16,831 bases of DNA from Erysipelotrichaceae bacterium. GTDB taxonomy: Bacteria; Bacillota_I; Bacilli_A; Erysipelotrichales; Erysipelotrichaceae. Below the pieces are notes generated by a model. It was given only the letters and a program-made list of their open reading frames with translations. It searched no databases and was not told the origin of the DNA. Shown here in pieces: positions 7,430 through 14,934 of the stretch. Where the stretch lies: the NCBI GenBank assembly GCA_016302195.1, contig JAEDOA010000019.1:1-16831 (forward strand), written 5' to 3'. Numbering within the stretch: position 1 is the stretch's first letter; every line of letters begins with the position of its first letter. Position numbers and translations under genes: made by a program.

Positions 7430-8533
7430 ATGAAAAGTAGTATGGGAACAAACTTGATAATTACATTATTTGGCAAGTCTCATGGCAAACTAGTCGGAGC
7501 TGTGCTGGATGGATTAGCTGCAGGAATAAAGATTAACGAATCATTTATTTCTGATCAATTAAAACTAAGAAGTGGAGATGAAAGAATATCTACTGCTAGA
7601 AGAGAGCAAGATGAAATTGAATTTGTTTCAGGCGTTTTCAATGGCTACAGTGATGGCGGACCATTATGTGTAATAATAAAAAACAATAACACTATCTCTT
7701 CTGACTATCATAAGGAGATATTAAGACCATCCTCAGCTGATTATAGCGCTTATTGTAAATATCATGGTTATCAAGACTATCGTGGCTCAGGCTATTTCTC
7801 GGCTAGAGTTACTGCTCCAGTTGTGGCTTTGGCGGCAATAATAATTGAATTACTACAAAAAAAGGGCATATATATTTCAAGTCATATCAAAAGAACTATG
7901 AACTATCATGATGAGAGTTTTTCTAGTGATGAAAGCGTATTGTTAAGTCAAATAATGAAGCTTAATAGTCAGTCAATGCCTGTAATTAATGAAACTATTA
8001 AGGAAAAAATGTATCAGGAAATTTTGAATGCTAAACAGAAACAGGATTCTCTTGGGGCTGAAATTGAAACCATTATTTATAATTGCCCAAAAGGTTTAGG
8101 TAATCCTTTTTTTGATAATATGGAAAGTAAGCTAGCCTATAGTTTATATTCAATTCCAGCTATCAAGGCAGTTAGCTTTGGTAGTGGCTCTGATTTTGTA
8201 AATATGTACGGCAGTCAAGCTAATGATCCTTTTATTTTGCAGCAAGATCAGATTAAAACATTGAGCAATCACAATGGTGGTATTAATGGTGGTATAACTA
8301 ATGGAATGCCTATTATTCTTTCGTGTTGCATCAAGCCAACTAGCTCCATATCTCTTCCACAAAAAACAGTGGATATTTCAAAAATGGAAGAAGTTACCTA
8401 TAGTATTAAAGGTAGACATGATCCAGCAATCTATTCAAGGGCTTCTGTTATCATTAACAGTATGGTAGCTTTAACAATTGCTGATATGCTAGTTGGAAAT
8501 TATGGCAACAACTATTTTTTGGAGGAGCAATAA
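7430..8533 (+). CDS. aroC: Chorismate synthase with unusual active-site residues
   Basis: The enzyme converts EPSP to chorismate using reduced FMN; this is the last common step. At 367 residues the length is normal. Family blocks are visible: GKSHG (15-19, usually GESHG, with the first conserved His at 18), STARREQDEIEFVSGVF, YRGSGYFSARVTA, SIPAIKA, NHNGGINGGITNGMPI (280-295), IKPTSSI and KGRHDPAIYSRAS. The second conserved His, in the block normally read RPxHADY, is Ser102 here (RPSSADY, codon 7733-7735). Also changed are Glu16 to Lys, the usual Cys after GRHDP to Ala, and the GGGHFSGR block to GSGYFSAR. The reading frame is intact and the gene sits in a complete pathway operon, so it is probably functional but divergent. 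It starts one base after the upstream stop; GAGGT (7416-7420) is a modest ribosome binding site. Confidence 0.93.
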   Translation: MKSSMGTNLIITLFGKSHGKLVGAVLDGLAAGIKINESFISDQLKLRSGDERISTARREQDEIEFVSGVFNGYSDGGPLCVIIKNNNTISSDYHKEILRPSSADYSAYCKYHGYQDYRGSGYFSARVTAPVVALAAIIIELLQKKGIYISSHIKRTMNYHDESFSSDESVLLSQIMKLNSQSMPVINETIKEKMYQEILNAKQKQDSLGAEIETIIYNCPKGLGNPFFDNMESKLAYSLYSIPAIKAVSFGSGSDFVNMYGSQANDPFILQQDQIKTLSNHNGGINGGITNGMPIILSCCIKPTSSISLPQKTVDISKMEEVTYSIKGRHDPAIYSRASVIINSMVALTIADMLVGNYGNNYFLEEQ

Positions 8534-9768
8534 TGAATATAAAATTGATTGGCAATCCCTTAAAACACAGTTTTTCAAGCCAATTGCACAGCATGTTAGC
8601 AAACTATGATTATCAACTAGTTGACCTTGATAAGGATGATTTAGAATCATTTATTCTCGCTAAAAATTACGATGGCTTAAATGTGACAATTCCTTATAAA
8701 ACAGATGTAATAAAGTATTTAGATGACATTGATGAAAAAGCAGCTAGAATTAATGCGGTTAATACTATTGTAAATGATAAGGGAAGGCTAAAAGGTTATA
8801 ATACAGATTATAATGGCTTTGACTTGTTATTAAAGAAAAATGGTATTGAAGTAAAAGGGAAAAATATTTGTATTTTAGGTTCTGGCGGCACCAGCAATAC
8901 TATTTTTCATTATTGTCAAGATTCTAAAGCAAATGAAATAGTAAAAGCTCACTATAAAGGAAAAGATGGCTTATTATCATATCAACAGCTTTATAACCAA
9001 GCTGAAAAGTTTCGTATTTTGATTAATACAACACCTGTTGGTATGTTTCCAAATAATCAAGAAAGTTCAATTGATATTTCCGCTTTCTCTAATTTAGAGG
9101 CAGTAGTAGATGTAATTTACAATCCACTTAAAACAAGATTAATTGTTGAAGCCCAAAAAATAGAATTGAAAACTGCAACAGGCTTATATATGCTGGTAGC
9201 CCAAGCAGAATTTGCCAGTAGTATTTTTCAAAATAGAAAAGTAGACTATCAAAAAATTGATGATGTTTATACTCAATTACTTAATAATAAAAGGAATATC
9301 GTTTTCATTGGTATGCCAACAAGCGGTAAAAGCACTTTTGGCAAATTGCTGGCTGAAAAGTTGAATAGAAATTTCTTTGATTGTGATGATATTATTCAAA
9401 AAGAGGAAAAGATGACTATTAGTCAGATTTTTCAAACAAAATCCGAAAAGTATTTTCGCCAGAAAGAACATGAAGTAATTTTGAAGCTTTCTAAAGAAAA
9501 CTCAAGTGTCATAGCTACCGGTGGGGGAGCTGTACTAAACAGTGATAATATTGATTTATTGCGTCAAAATGGTTTGATTCTATTATTAGAGAGGGATTTG
9601 AAATTGCTTTTTTCCGATTCTAGTCGTCCAACAGTTTCCTCTTATGAAAAACTAGTTGATACCTATAACAAACGTTATGATTTATATCAAAACAGCAATG
9701 ATATTATCATTGTAAATGACAAAGGAATAGATGAAATATTAAATCGGATTATGGCGGTGATTAAATGA
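8533..9768 (+). CDS. aroE: Fused shikimate dehydrogenase and shikimate kinase
   Basis: This bifunctional protein of 411 residues makes shikimate from 3-dehydroshikimate with NADPH and then phosphorylates it. The AroE part (about 1-250) shows GNPLKHSFSSQLH (substrate site), NVTIPYKT with catalytic Lys56, NAVNT, GYNTDYNG with Asp92, the nucleotide-binding GSGGTSN (116-122), NTTPVGM and GLYMLVAQA. The AroK part (about 253-411) shows the Walker A motif GMPTSGKST (260-268), DCD (283-285) for Mg and shikimate, FRQKE with Arg309, GGG (330-332) and SRPT with Arg365 in the lid region. All expected catalytic residues are there. The ATG shares its A with the aroC stop TAA (TAATG), and GGAGGAG (8521-8527) lies inside the end of aroC, so translation is probably coupled. 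The short linker (about 240-253) suggests two folded domains side by side. Confidence 0.97.
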   Translation: MNIKLIGNPLKHSFSSQLHSMLANYDYQLVDLDKDDLESFILAKNYDGLNVTIPYKTDVIKYLDDIDEKAARINAVNTIVNDKGRLKGYNTDYNGFDLLLKKNGIEVKGKNICILGSGGTSNTIFHYCQDSKANEIVKAHYKGKDGLLSYQQLYNQAEKFRILINTTPVGMFPNNQESSIDISAFSNLEAVVDVIYNPLKTRLIVEAQKIELKTATGLYMLVAQAEFASSIFQNRKVDYQKIDDVYTQLLNNKRNIVFIGMPTSGKSTFGKLLAEKLNRNFFDCDDIIQKEEKMTISQIFQTKSEKYFRQKEHEVILKLSKENSSVIATGGGAVLNSDNIDLLRQNGLILLLERDLKLLFSDSSRPTVSSYEKLVDTYNKRYDLYQNSNDIIIVNDKGIDEILNRIMAVIK

Positions 9769-10190
9769 AACTATTAGTTATTAATGGACCTAATATCAAT
9801 ATGTTATCAATTAGAGAAACAGAAATCTATGGAACAGTTGATTATCAAGGTTTAATAAAAATGATAAAGGATTATTGTGATAATAAGCAGGTGGAATGCG
9901 ATTTCTTTCAATCAAATCATGAAGGAGCGATAATAGACTGTATTCAAAGTGCATATAAAAAATATGATGGTATTATCATTAATCCTGCAGCCTATAGTCA
10001 TACTTCAATTGCGATATTGGATGCTTTAAAAGCTGTTAACATAAAAACTGTAGAAGTTCATATTTCAGATATAGAAAAAAGAGAGCCGTTTAGAAGGTTT
10101 TCTTATGTTTCCCAATATGCGCAAAAGGTTATCAAAGGGCAGGGGATTAATGGCTATTTGTTGGCTGTGGATTATTTTTTAGAAGGATAA
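9765..10190 (+). CDS. aroQ: 3-dehydroquinate dehydratase, type II
   Basis: This enzyme dehydrates 3-dehydroquinate to 3-dehydroshikimate. At 141 residues it has the usual type II size; members normally form dodecamers. Visible blocks are INGPNINMLSIRE, the catalytic Tyr22 in IYG, QSNHEGAIID, INPAAYSHTS with Asn73, EVHISD with catalytic His99, and REPFRR with substrate-binding Arg. It overlaps the end of the aroE-aroK gene as ATGA, and the Shine-Dalgarno-like GGCGGTGA lies within that gene, both pointing to translational coupling. The aroQ symbol is also used for chorismate mutase; here it means the dehydratase. Confidence 0.97.
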   Translation: MKLLVINGPNINMLSIRETEIYGTVDYQGLIKMIKDYCDNKQVECDFFQSNHEGAIIDCIQSAYKKYDGIIINPAAYSHTSIAILDALKAVNIKTVEVHISDIEKREPFRRFSYVSQYAQKVIKGQGINGYLLAVDYFLEG

Positions 10191-10192
10191 GT

Positions 10193-11398
10193 ATGAAAGT
10201 AAAGATAGATAGATTTAAACTTGAAGGAAGCATGCAAATAGTACCATCAAAAAGCATTTTGCATCGGGTATTGATTATTGCCTCATTAGCTAAAGGATGT
10301 TGTCGAATTGATAATGTTAGTTATAGTGATGATGTATTAGCTACTATTAATTGTTTGGAAAGTTTAAATTGTAAGATAGAAAAGCATGATAATTATGTAC
10401 TGTTAGATTCAAGAGAATTCTTGCAAAAGGTAAATGGACCATTAGCAGTGAATCAATCAGGCTCAACCTTGCGTTTTTTAATTGCGATTGCGTTATTAAC
10501 TGATAAAGAAGTCAAATTTACTGGTAAGGAAAGCCTTTTTAAAAGACCTTTGGACTACTATATGGATTTAGCAAATACATATAAATACTTGTTTAACCTT
10601 TCAAATGATGGATTGATTGTTAAGGGTCTTTTAAATCAAGATTATATTGAAGTACAATCAAATATTTCCTCTCAATATGTCTCCGCAATCCTAATGGCTT
10701 TGTCATCGCTTGACAAAGATATAACTATAAAGTTATCTTCTCAGGTAGTATCAAAGAGCTATATTGATATGACAATAGATATTTTAAGACAATTTGGTAA
10801 GCAGATTGTATTTGATAATTCCCTGATAAAAATAAAAAAAGGCAAGCTCATAATTAAAGATTACGTAGTAGAGCAGGATATGAGCAATATGGCATATATT
10901 GATTGTTTTAATTATTTAGGCAGTAATATTAAACTAAATCATGATATAGATAACAGCATTCAAGGTGATAAGAAATACGTTCAGTTTTTTAAACAGATTG
11001 TTAACGGCTATTGCTGCATCGACCTGAAAGATAATATCGATTTAGCCCTTATTCTACTGGTATTAGCTAGTCAATATCACGGGGTTTGTTTGACAAGCAC
11101 CAATAGACTATCAATCAAGGAAAGCGACAGAGCAAATTGTTTAAAGAGACAATTTAATAAATTGGGAATGGACTTTGATATTTTTTCAGATCATATTATC
11201 TGTAAAAAACAAAAAATCGCAAAGCCAATTGAAGTGATTGATGGTTGTGATGACCATAGAATAGTAATGGCAATGACAGTTTTACTGTCTTTATCTTCGG
11301 GAATGATTTCAGGATTTGAAGCTGTAAATAAAAGCTATCCAAATTATTTAGATGATTTAAAAAGAGTTGGTGCTAAAATAGAGATAGTAGAGAGGTAA
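10193..11398 (+). CDS. aroA: 3-phosphoshikimate 1-carboxyvinyltransferase (EPSP synthase)
   Basis: The enzyme joins shikimate-3-phosphate and PEP to give EPSP. The 401-residue length is slightly short of the usual 420-430. Visible blocks are PSKSILHR (18-25, Lys20 and Arg25), SDD, NQSGSTLRF (87-95, Arg94), LFKRP, SSQYVSAILMA (159-169), SKSYIDMT, QGDKKYV, NIDLALI with the catalytic Asp283, RLSIKESDR (305-313) and DDHRIVMAM (353-361). The SGSTLRF form matches many Bacillota enzymes rather than the NAGTAMRP of E. coli. The ATG comes two bases after the preceding stop, with AGAAGGA as ribosome binding site. All residues I can map to catalysis are conserved. Confidence 0.97.
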   Translation: MKVKIDRFKLEGSMQIVPSKSILHRVLIIASLAKGCCRIDNVSYSDDVLATINCLESLNCKIEKHDNYVLLDSREFLQKVNGPLAVNQSGSTLRFLIAIALLTDKEVKFTGKESLFKRPLDYYMDLANTYKYLFNLSNDGLIVKGLLNQDYIEVQSNISSQYVSAILMALSSLDKDITIKLSSQVVSKSYIDMTIDILRQFGKQIVFDNSLIKIKKGKLIIKDYVVEQDMSNMAYIDCFNYLGSNIKLNHDIDNSIQGDKKYVQFFKQIVNGYCCIDLKDNIDLALILLVLASQYHGVCLTSTNRLSIKESDRANCLKRQFNKLGMDFDIFSDHIICKKQKIAKPIEVIDGCDDHRIVMAMTVLLSLSSGMISGFEAVNKSYPNYLDDLKRVGAKIEIVER

Positions 11399-11405
11399 AT
11401 TTAAT

Positions 11406-12434
11406 ATGAATATGCAGTTTCACTGTAAATTGCCCATTCCCATGGAAGTAAAAAAACAATATCCAGCAAGTGAGCAAGTATTACAGATAGTAGATAGCTA
11501 TACTCAACAGATAAAAGATATTTTGTCCGGGAAAGATGAAAGACTACTTTTAATAATAGGACCTTGTTCTGCCGACAATAGTGAGGCCTTGCTGCAATAT
11601 TGTTATAAGTTAAAACAGGTTAGTGATAAAGTAAAAAGTAAAATACTAATTATTCCGCGAGTATATACTAATAAACCTAGAACAAAAGGAACAGGTTACA
11701 AAGGGATGTTGCATCAACCAGATCCAAGTAAAGAGGAAGATTTGTTTAATGGTATTGTTGCTATTAGAAAACTGCATCTTGATGTAGTTGAACAAATTGG
11801 ATTCTCTAGCGCTGATGAAATGCTTTATCCTGAAAATCACCGCTATATAAATGATATAGTAAGCTATATCACAATTGGAGCAAGAAGTTGTGAAAATCAG
11901 CAACATCGCATGACTGCTTCGGGACTAAATATAGCTACTGGCATTAAAAATCCGACTGGTGGTGATTTATCGGCAATGATAAATGGTATTTATGCTTCCC
12001 AAAATAGCCAAGATTTCATTTATCGTGGTTGGGCGGTAAGTACAACAGGTAATAAGTATGCTCATGGAATCTTGAGAGGCTATCAAAATAAGCATGGTGA
12101 AGCTATTGGTAATTACCATTATGAGGATTTATTGCTGGTTAACCAATTATATCAAAATGCTAATCTAGCTAATAGAGCAATTATAGTTGATTGTAATCAC
12201 TGTAATTCCAATAAGCATTATCTCCAACAAGAAAGAATCATGAAAGAGGTAATGATGCATAAAAGAGATAATAAGGATATTGATAAATTAGTAAAAGGGT
12301 TTATGGTTGAAAGTTATCTTGAAGATGGTAGTTGTACTATAGATGATTACACCTTTGGCAAATCAATAACTGATCCTTGTTTGGGTTGGTCAAAAAGTGA
12401 AGAATTGATATTAAAATTAGCGGACTTACTTTAG
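11406..12434 (+). CDS. aroF: 3-deoxy-7-phosphoheptulonate (DAHP) synthase, class I AroFGH type
   Basis: This is the entry enzyme of the pathway, condensing PEP and erythrose 4-phosphate. Although it acts first, it is the last gene of the operon. The 342 residues match the unregulated length of AroF/G/H. Visible blocks are IIGPCSADN with metal ligand Cys54, PRVYTNKPRTKGTGYKG, IGARSCENQQHRMTASGL (157-174), GIKNPTGG, VDCNHCNSNK with His265, GFMVESYLEDG with Glu302 and SITDPCLGW with Asp323. No fused ACT or chorismate-mutase regulatory domain is present; the operon's mutase is fused to AroB instead. The last three codons and the stop overlap the convergent tmcAL gene. Feedback behaviour cannot be read from the sequence, so the choice among aroF, aroG and aroH is arbitrary. 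Confidence 0.96.
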   Translation: MNMQFHCKLPIPMEVKKQYPASEQVLQIVDSYTQQIKDILSGKDERLLLIIGPCSADNSEALLQYCYKLKQVSDKVKSKILIIPRVYTNKPRTKGTGYKGMLHQPDPSKEEDLFNGIVAIRKLHLDVVEQIGFSSADEMLYPENHRYINDIVSYITIGARSCENQQHRMTASGLNIATGIKNPTGGDLSAMINGIYASQNSQDFIYRGWAVSTTGNKYAHGILRGYQNKHGEAIGNYHYEDLLLVNQLYQNANLANRAIIVDCNHCNSNKHYLQQERIMKEVMMHKRDNKDIDKLVKGFMVESYLEDGSCTIDDYTFGKSITDPCLGWSKSEELILKLADLL

Positions 12435-12451
12435 ATTTAGTCCGCTAATTT
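12414..12451. terminator. Bidirectional hairpin shared by the aro operon and tmcAL
   Basis: A perfect 13-pair stem, AAATTAGCGGACT (12414-12426) with AGTCCGCTAATTT (12439-12451), encloses a 12-base loop. The aroF stop (12432-12434) lies in the loop. The tmcAL stop (12426-12428, minus) begins in the loop and ends on the last stem pair. T tracts are short on both sides (three Ts on plus, four on minus after the stem), so efficiency may be moderate. Confidence 0.7.
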
Positions 12452-13538
12452 CACTTCTAGTAATATATTGTTTGTCTTTTGAAGACATCTGGCTGCTGTA
12501 AGCAATCGCAGCTTTGAACTCAACATCACGATACTGCTTAATATTGGCGCTATAATGATTTGCTACCTTTATAGATTTTGATTGTAGTTCTCTTAAATAG
12601 CTTTTTCCAATTTGATTAAATCCTAACACTCTTATTGTATCGTAAGCTGGTAATTCAGCCATATCCTTTTTGGTGTTATTTACTAGTAATTGACATAGAG
12701 TTCTTTGAATTCGACTTCTTGTATATCTTCTTGTGACAGCATTTTTGATAAAACTGTCATAGTCATAATTATAATAAGCTGTTTTTGCCAAATGATTCTC
12801 TATTCCCTCATCCATTAGGAATATCTCTTGCAATTGCTGAGGCTTTAATGTCAATAACAGATTTCTAATAATACCATAATTATTATCCCAATTTACTTTC
12901 GGATAGGTATTTATATTAGCTATTAAACAGTCCTTGCTAACATCCTGATTATTCATTATGGCTTTTCTAATTGCTTTTGCGCTTGAATAATTATCATTAA
13001 GTTGATCATCATTATAATCACTTGTGCGTTTAATGGAAATAGGGGTTATGTTGGGGTAATTTGCCAGTTCTCTTAAATAAGAGATAGCCAAGATGTCATT
13101 GGGCCCATAACTATCTGCCATAAAGCCATAGCAGTAAGGATAAGAATATCCTTTTTTCATATTTTCCTTGAAGTTATCAATCTTGTAACTCATTGAAGCA
13201 ATTTCCTTTAGTTCTTCAAGATTATTAGTTTCAGAACCAAAGCATATACTATCACAGAGAGCCAAAGCTAAAATCTTAATGGCATTTTTGCCAAAGTTTT
13301 CGGCACTTTGACAAGCAAAAACAAAAGGTAACTCTAAAACTAAATCAACCCCATTATCAAGGGCAGCTTTAGTTCTTGTCCACTTATCGACAATCGCAAA
13401 TTCACCTCTTTGAACGAAGTTACCACTCATACAAGCAATTAATATATCACATTTGGAAAGCTCTCTTGCTTTCTTAATATGATAGAGATGTCCCTGATGC
13501 AGGGGATTATATTCACAAACGATACCACAAACTTTCAT
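12426..13538 (-). CDS. tmcAL: tRNA(Met) cytidine acetate ligase (TmcAL, formerly YlbM)
   Basis: The family uses ATP and acetate to make N4-acetylcytidine at the wobble position of elongator tRNA-Met. The 370-residue product begins with GIVCEYNPLHQGHLYHI, a nucleotidyltransferase-like strand with the HxGH motif at 14-17. The family blocks MSGNFVQRGEFAIVDKWTR, GVDLVLELPF, FGSE (100-103) and SSAKAIRKA (about 185-193) follow. The C-terminal half is less conserved, and the protein is a little shorter than typical members (about 390-420). It is convergent with aroF, overlapping it by nine bases, and divergent from the hydrolase gene. A weak AAAAGGG precedes the start. The assignment to the family is firm; acetate-ligase activity is inferred from the family. 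Confidence 0.95.
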   Translation of the reverse strand: MKVCGIVCEYNPLHQGHLYHIKKARELSKCDILIACMSGNFVQRGEFAIVDKWTRTKAALDNGVDLVLELPFVFACQSAENFGKNAIKILALALCDSICFGSETNNLEELKEIASMSYKIDNFKENMKKGYSYPYCYGFMADSYGPNDILAISYLRELANYPNITPISIKRTSDYNDDQLNDNYSSAKAIRKAIMNNQDVSKDCLIANINTYPKVNWDNNYGIIRNLLLTLKPQQLQEIFLMDEGIENHLAKTAYYNYDYDSFIKNAVTRRYTRSRIQRTLCQLLVNNTKKDMAELPAYDTIRVLGFNQIGKSYLRELQSKSIKVANHYSANIKQYRDVEFKAAIAYSSQMSSKDKQYITRSEISGLNLK

Positions 13539-13548
13539 AACAACCCTT

Positions 13549-13576
13549 TTGAAAAATCTTTCTTTTATATTATAAT
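13549..13576 (+). promoter_or_regulatory. Promoter of the alpha/beta hydrolase gene
   Basis: TTGAAA (13549-13554) and a perfect TATAAT (13571-13576) are spaced by 16 bases. Transcription should start near 13583, just before AAGGAGG (13592-13598). This also argues against the in-frame GTG at 13581 as the translation start. Confidence 0.7.
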
Positions 13577-13591
13577 ATAAGTGTTTGTAAA
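13564..13591 (-). promoter_or_regulatory. Divergent promoter of tmcAL
   Basis: On the minus strand, TTTACA (plus 13586-13591) and TATAAA (plus 13564-13569) are spaced by 16 bases. This promoter overlaps the hydrolase promoter: the two -10 boxes are one base apart, so both cannot be occupied by polymerase at once. Confidence 0.5.
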
Positions 13592-13607
13592 AAGGAGGAT
13601 AATGATT

Positions 13608-14624
13608 ATGAATGAACAGCCAATAACTATAAAAAGTCAGTTTGATGATTTAGTTTTACATGGAAATATATATACTTGTCCACAACCAAAAGCAATCGTT
13701 CAGATTATTCATGGCATGAGTGAACATAAAGAAAGATATGATCAATTTGCTAACGTATTAGCTTCTTTTGGTTGTATCGTAATAATAGCTGATAATAGAG
13801 GCCATGGGGAAAGTGTCGATGATGAAATCCCATATGGATATTTCGCTAAAAAGAATGGCTGGATGGTTAATTTACAAGATATTCATTTGTTTTCAATGCA
13901 TATTAGAGAGATGTATCCTCACTTACCTTTTTTTGTTATTGGTCATTCGATGGGATCATTAATAGCTCATTCATATTTAAAAAGATATGAAGATATGGTG
14001 GATGGTATCATCTTTTCAGCAATGCCTGCCTACAATAACTCTATTCCAACAGCAAAATTATTAGCATCTATTTTATCTTCAGGTAACAAAGACAAAAAAG
14101 TGTCAAAGCTTTTGGTTAAAGCGACAGATTTTAATAAATTTATTAAAAAACCTCAAACCAAATTTGATTGGATAAGTTACAATCAAGACAACATTAACGA
14201 ATATATCAATGACCCATTATGTGGATTCCCTTTCACTAATAGAGGATACTATGATTTATTTGATGGTACGCAAGATGTTTATGTTCGTAAGGATTGGCGT
14301 GTATTAAAAAATAATTTACCAATTTTCTTCATTGTTGGTCAGGATGACGTTTGTGCTGATGTTGCTAGTGGTTTTAAGAAAGCACTAAATAATCTTGCAT
14401 CTGTAGGTTATAAAAATATTGAAGCAAATATTTATGAAAACATGCGTCATGAAATATTAAACGAGAAGCAAAGAAAAATAGTCTTTACCGATATTCTAGT
14501 TTGGCTGGCAAAACAAATTAGTATAATAAATGAAAAAGAAAAACAGGCAAATTCTATTGAACCAGAGCCATTAGAGCAACCAAATACTGAAACTAGCGAT
14601 AATCAACAAGAGGATAAAGATTAG
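13608..14624 (+). CDS. Alpha/beta hydrolase, lysophospholipase/monoacylglycerol lipase-like
   Basis: This 338-residue serine hydrolase of the hydrolase_4 (PldB-like) family shows the oxyanion-loop HG (35-36) in IIHGMSEHKERY, ADNRGHGES, and the nucleophile elbow GHSMGS with Ser114. The acid is probably Asp247 in GQDDVC and the catalytic His is 281 in RHEILNE, so the triad is complete. There is no signal peptide, so it acts in the cytoplasm or loosely at the membrane. The last 30 or so residues are an acidic, Glu-, Gln- and Asn-rich tail of low complexity beyond the fold. I start at ATG 13608 because AAGGAGG (13592-13598) is nine bases upstream; the ATG at 13602 is only three bases from it. The likely substrates are monoacylglycerols or lysophospholipids, but this family is broad. 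Confidence 0.88.
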   Translation: MNEQPITIKSQFDDLVLHGNIYTCPQPKAIVQIIHGMSEHKERYDQFANVLASFGCIVIIADNRGHGESVDDEIPYGYFAKKNGWMVNLQDIHLFSMHIREMYPHLPFFVIGHSMGSLIAHSYLKRYEDMVDGIIFSAMPAYNNSIPTAKLLASILSSGNKDKKVSKLLVKATDFNKFIKKPQTKFDWISYNQDNINEYINDPLCGFPFTNRGYYDLFDGTQDVYVRKDWRVLKNNLPIFFIVGQDDVCADVASGFKKALNNLASVGYKNIEANIYENMRHEILNEKQRKIVFTDILVWLAKQISIINEKEKQANSIEPEPLEQPNTETSDNQQEDKD

Positions 14625-14644
14625 TTTGAGTAAAATATGATTAA

Positions 14645-14685
14645 ATAGCTGATATTTACCTAATAAGTAGATATTAGCTTTTTTA
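14645..14685 (+). terminator. Intrinsic terminator after the hydrolase gene
   Basis: AGCTGATATTTAC (14647-14659) pairs with GTAGATATTAGCT (14667-14679), with two G-T pairs, around CTAATAA, followed by a run of T to 14684. Confidence 0.85.
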
Positions 14686-14709
14686 TAATATATATAAAGC
14701 GCTGTAAAA

Positions 14710-14934
14710 ATGTTTGGGTTCAAAGAAATTGATCATGCAATTGCCGAAACAGAAGTTATGCGTGCTAAGGGATATACCTAAAAAGACGTTATTCAAGAAG
14801 AAGTTCAAAAAGCGTATGCCGAAGGCATTGGCAATATGAACATCAGCGGTGCTAAGTTCTGCCTTGAATGTGGAAAAATTATGAGAAAGGAGATTAAAAA
14901 TGAAAAAAGACGAAGAAGAAAAGAAAAAGTGTAA
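14710..14934 (+). pseudogene. Small zinc-knuckle reading frame broken by a TAA
   Basis: From ATG 14710 a frame encodes 23 residues (MFGFKEIDHAIAETEVMRAK and three more), is stopped by TAA at 14779-14781, and then continues open in the same frame for 50 codons to TAA 14932. The second part is protein-like: a charged helix with EEVQKAYAEGIGN and then FCLECGK, a CxxC knuckle as in half a zinc ribbon. No second CxxC follows. There is no ribosome binding site before ATG 14710. One substitution (for example CAA or GAA to TAA) would explain the break. The end overlaps the start of the next gene in another frame. The base composition is richer in G and C than that of the upstream genes. It may be the decayed partner or front part of the next gene; the family is not recognised. 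Confidence 0.5.

Noticed and set aside
9766..9768. Mycoplasma-type code with TGA as tryptophan
   Set aside because: TGA acts as the stop of the aroE-aroK gene in an ATGA overlap and Trp is written TGG throughout.
13581..13607. GTG start for the hydrolase
   Set aside because: It precedes or coincides with the predicted transcript start, and the AAGGAGG at 13592-13598 would then be inside the gene; ATG 13608 has ideal spacing.
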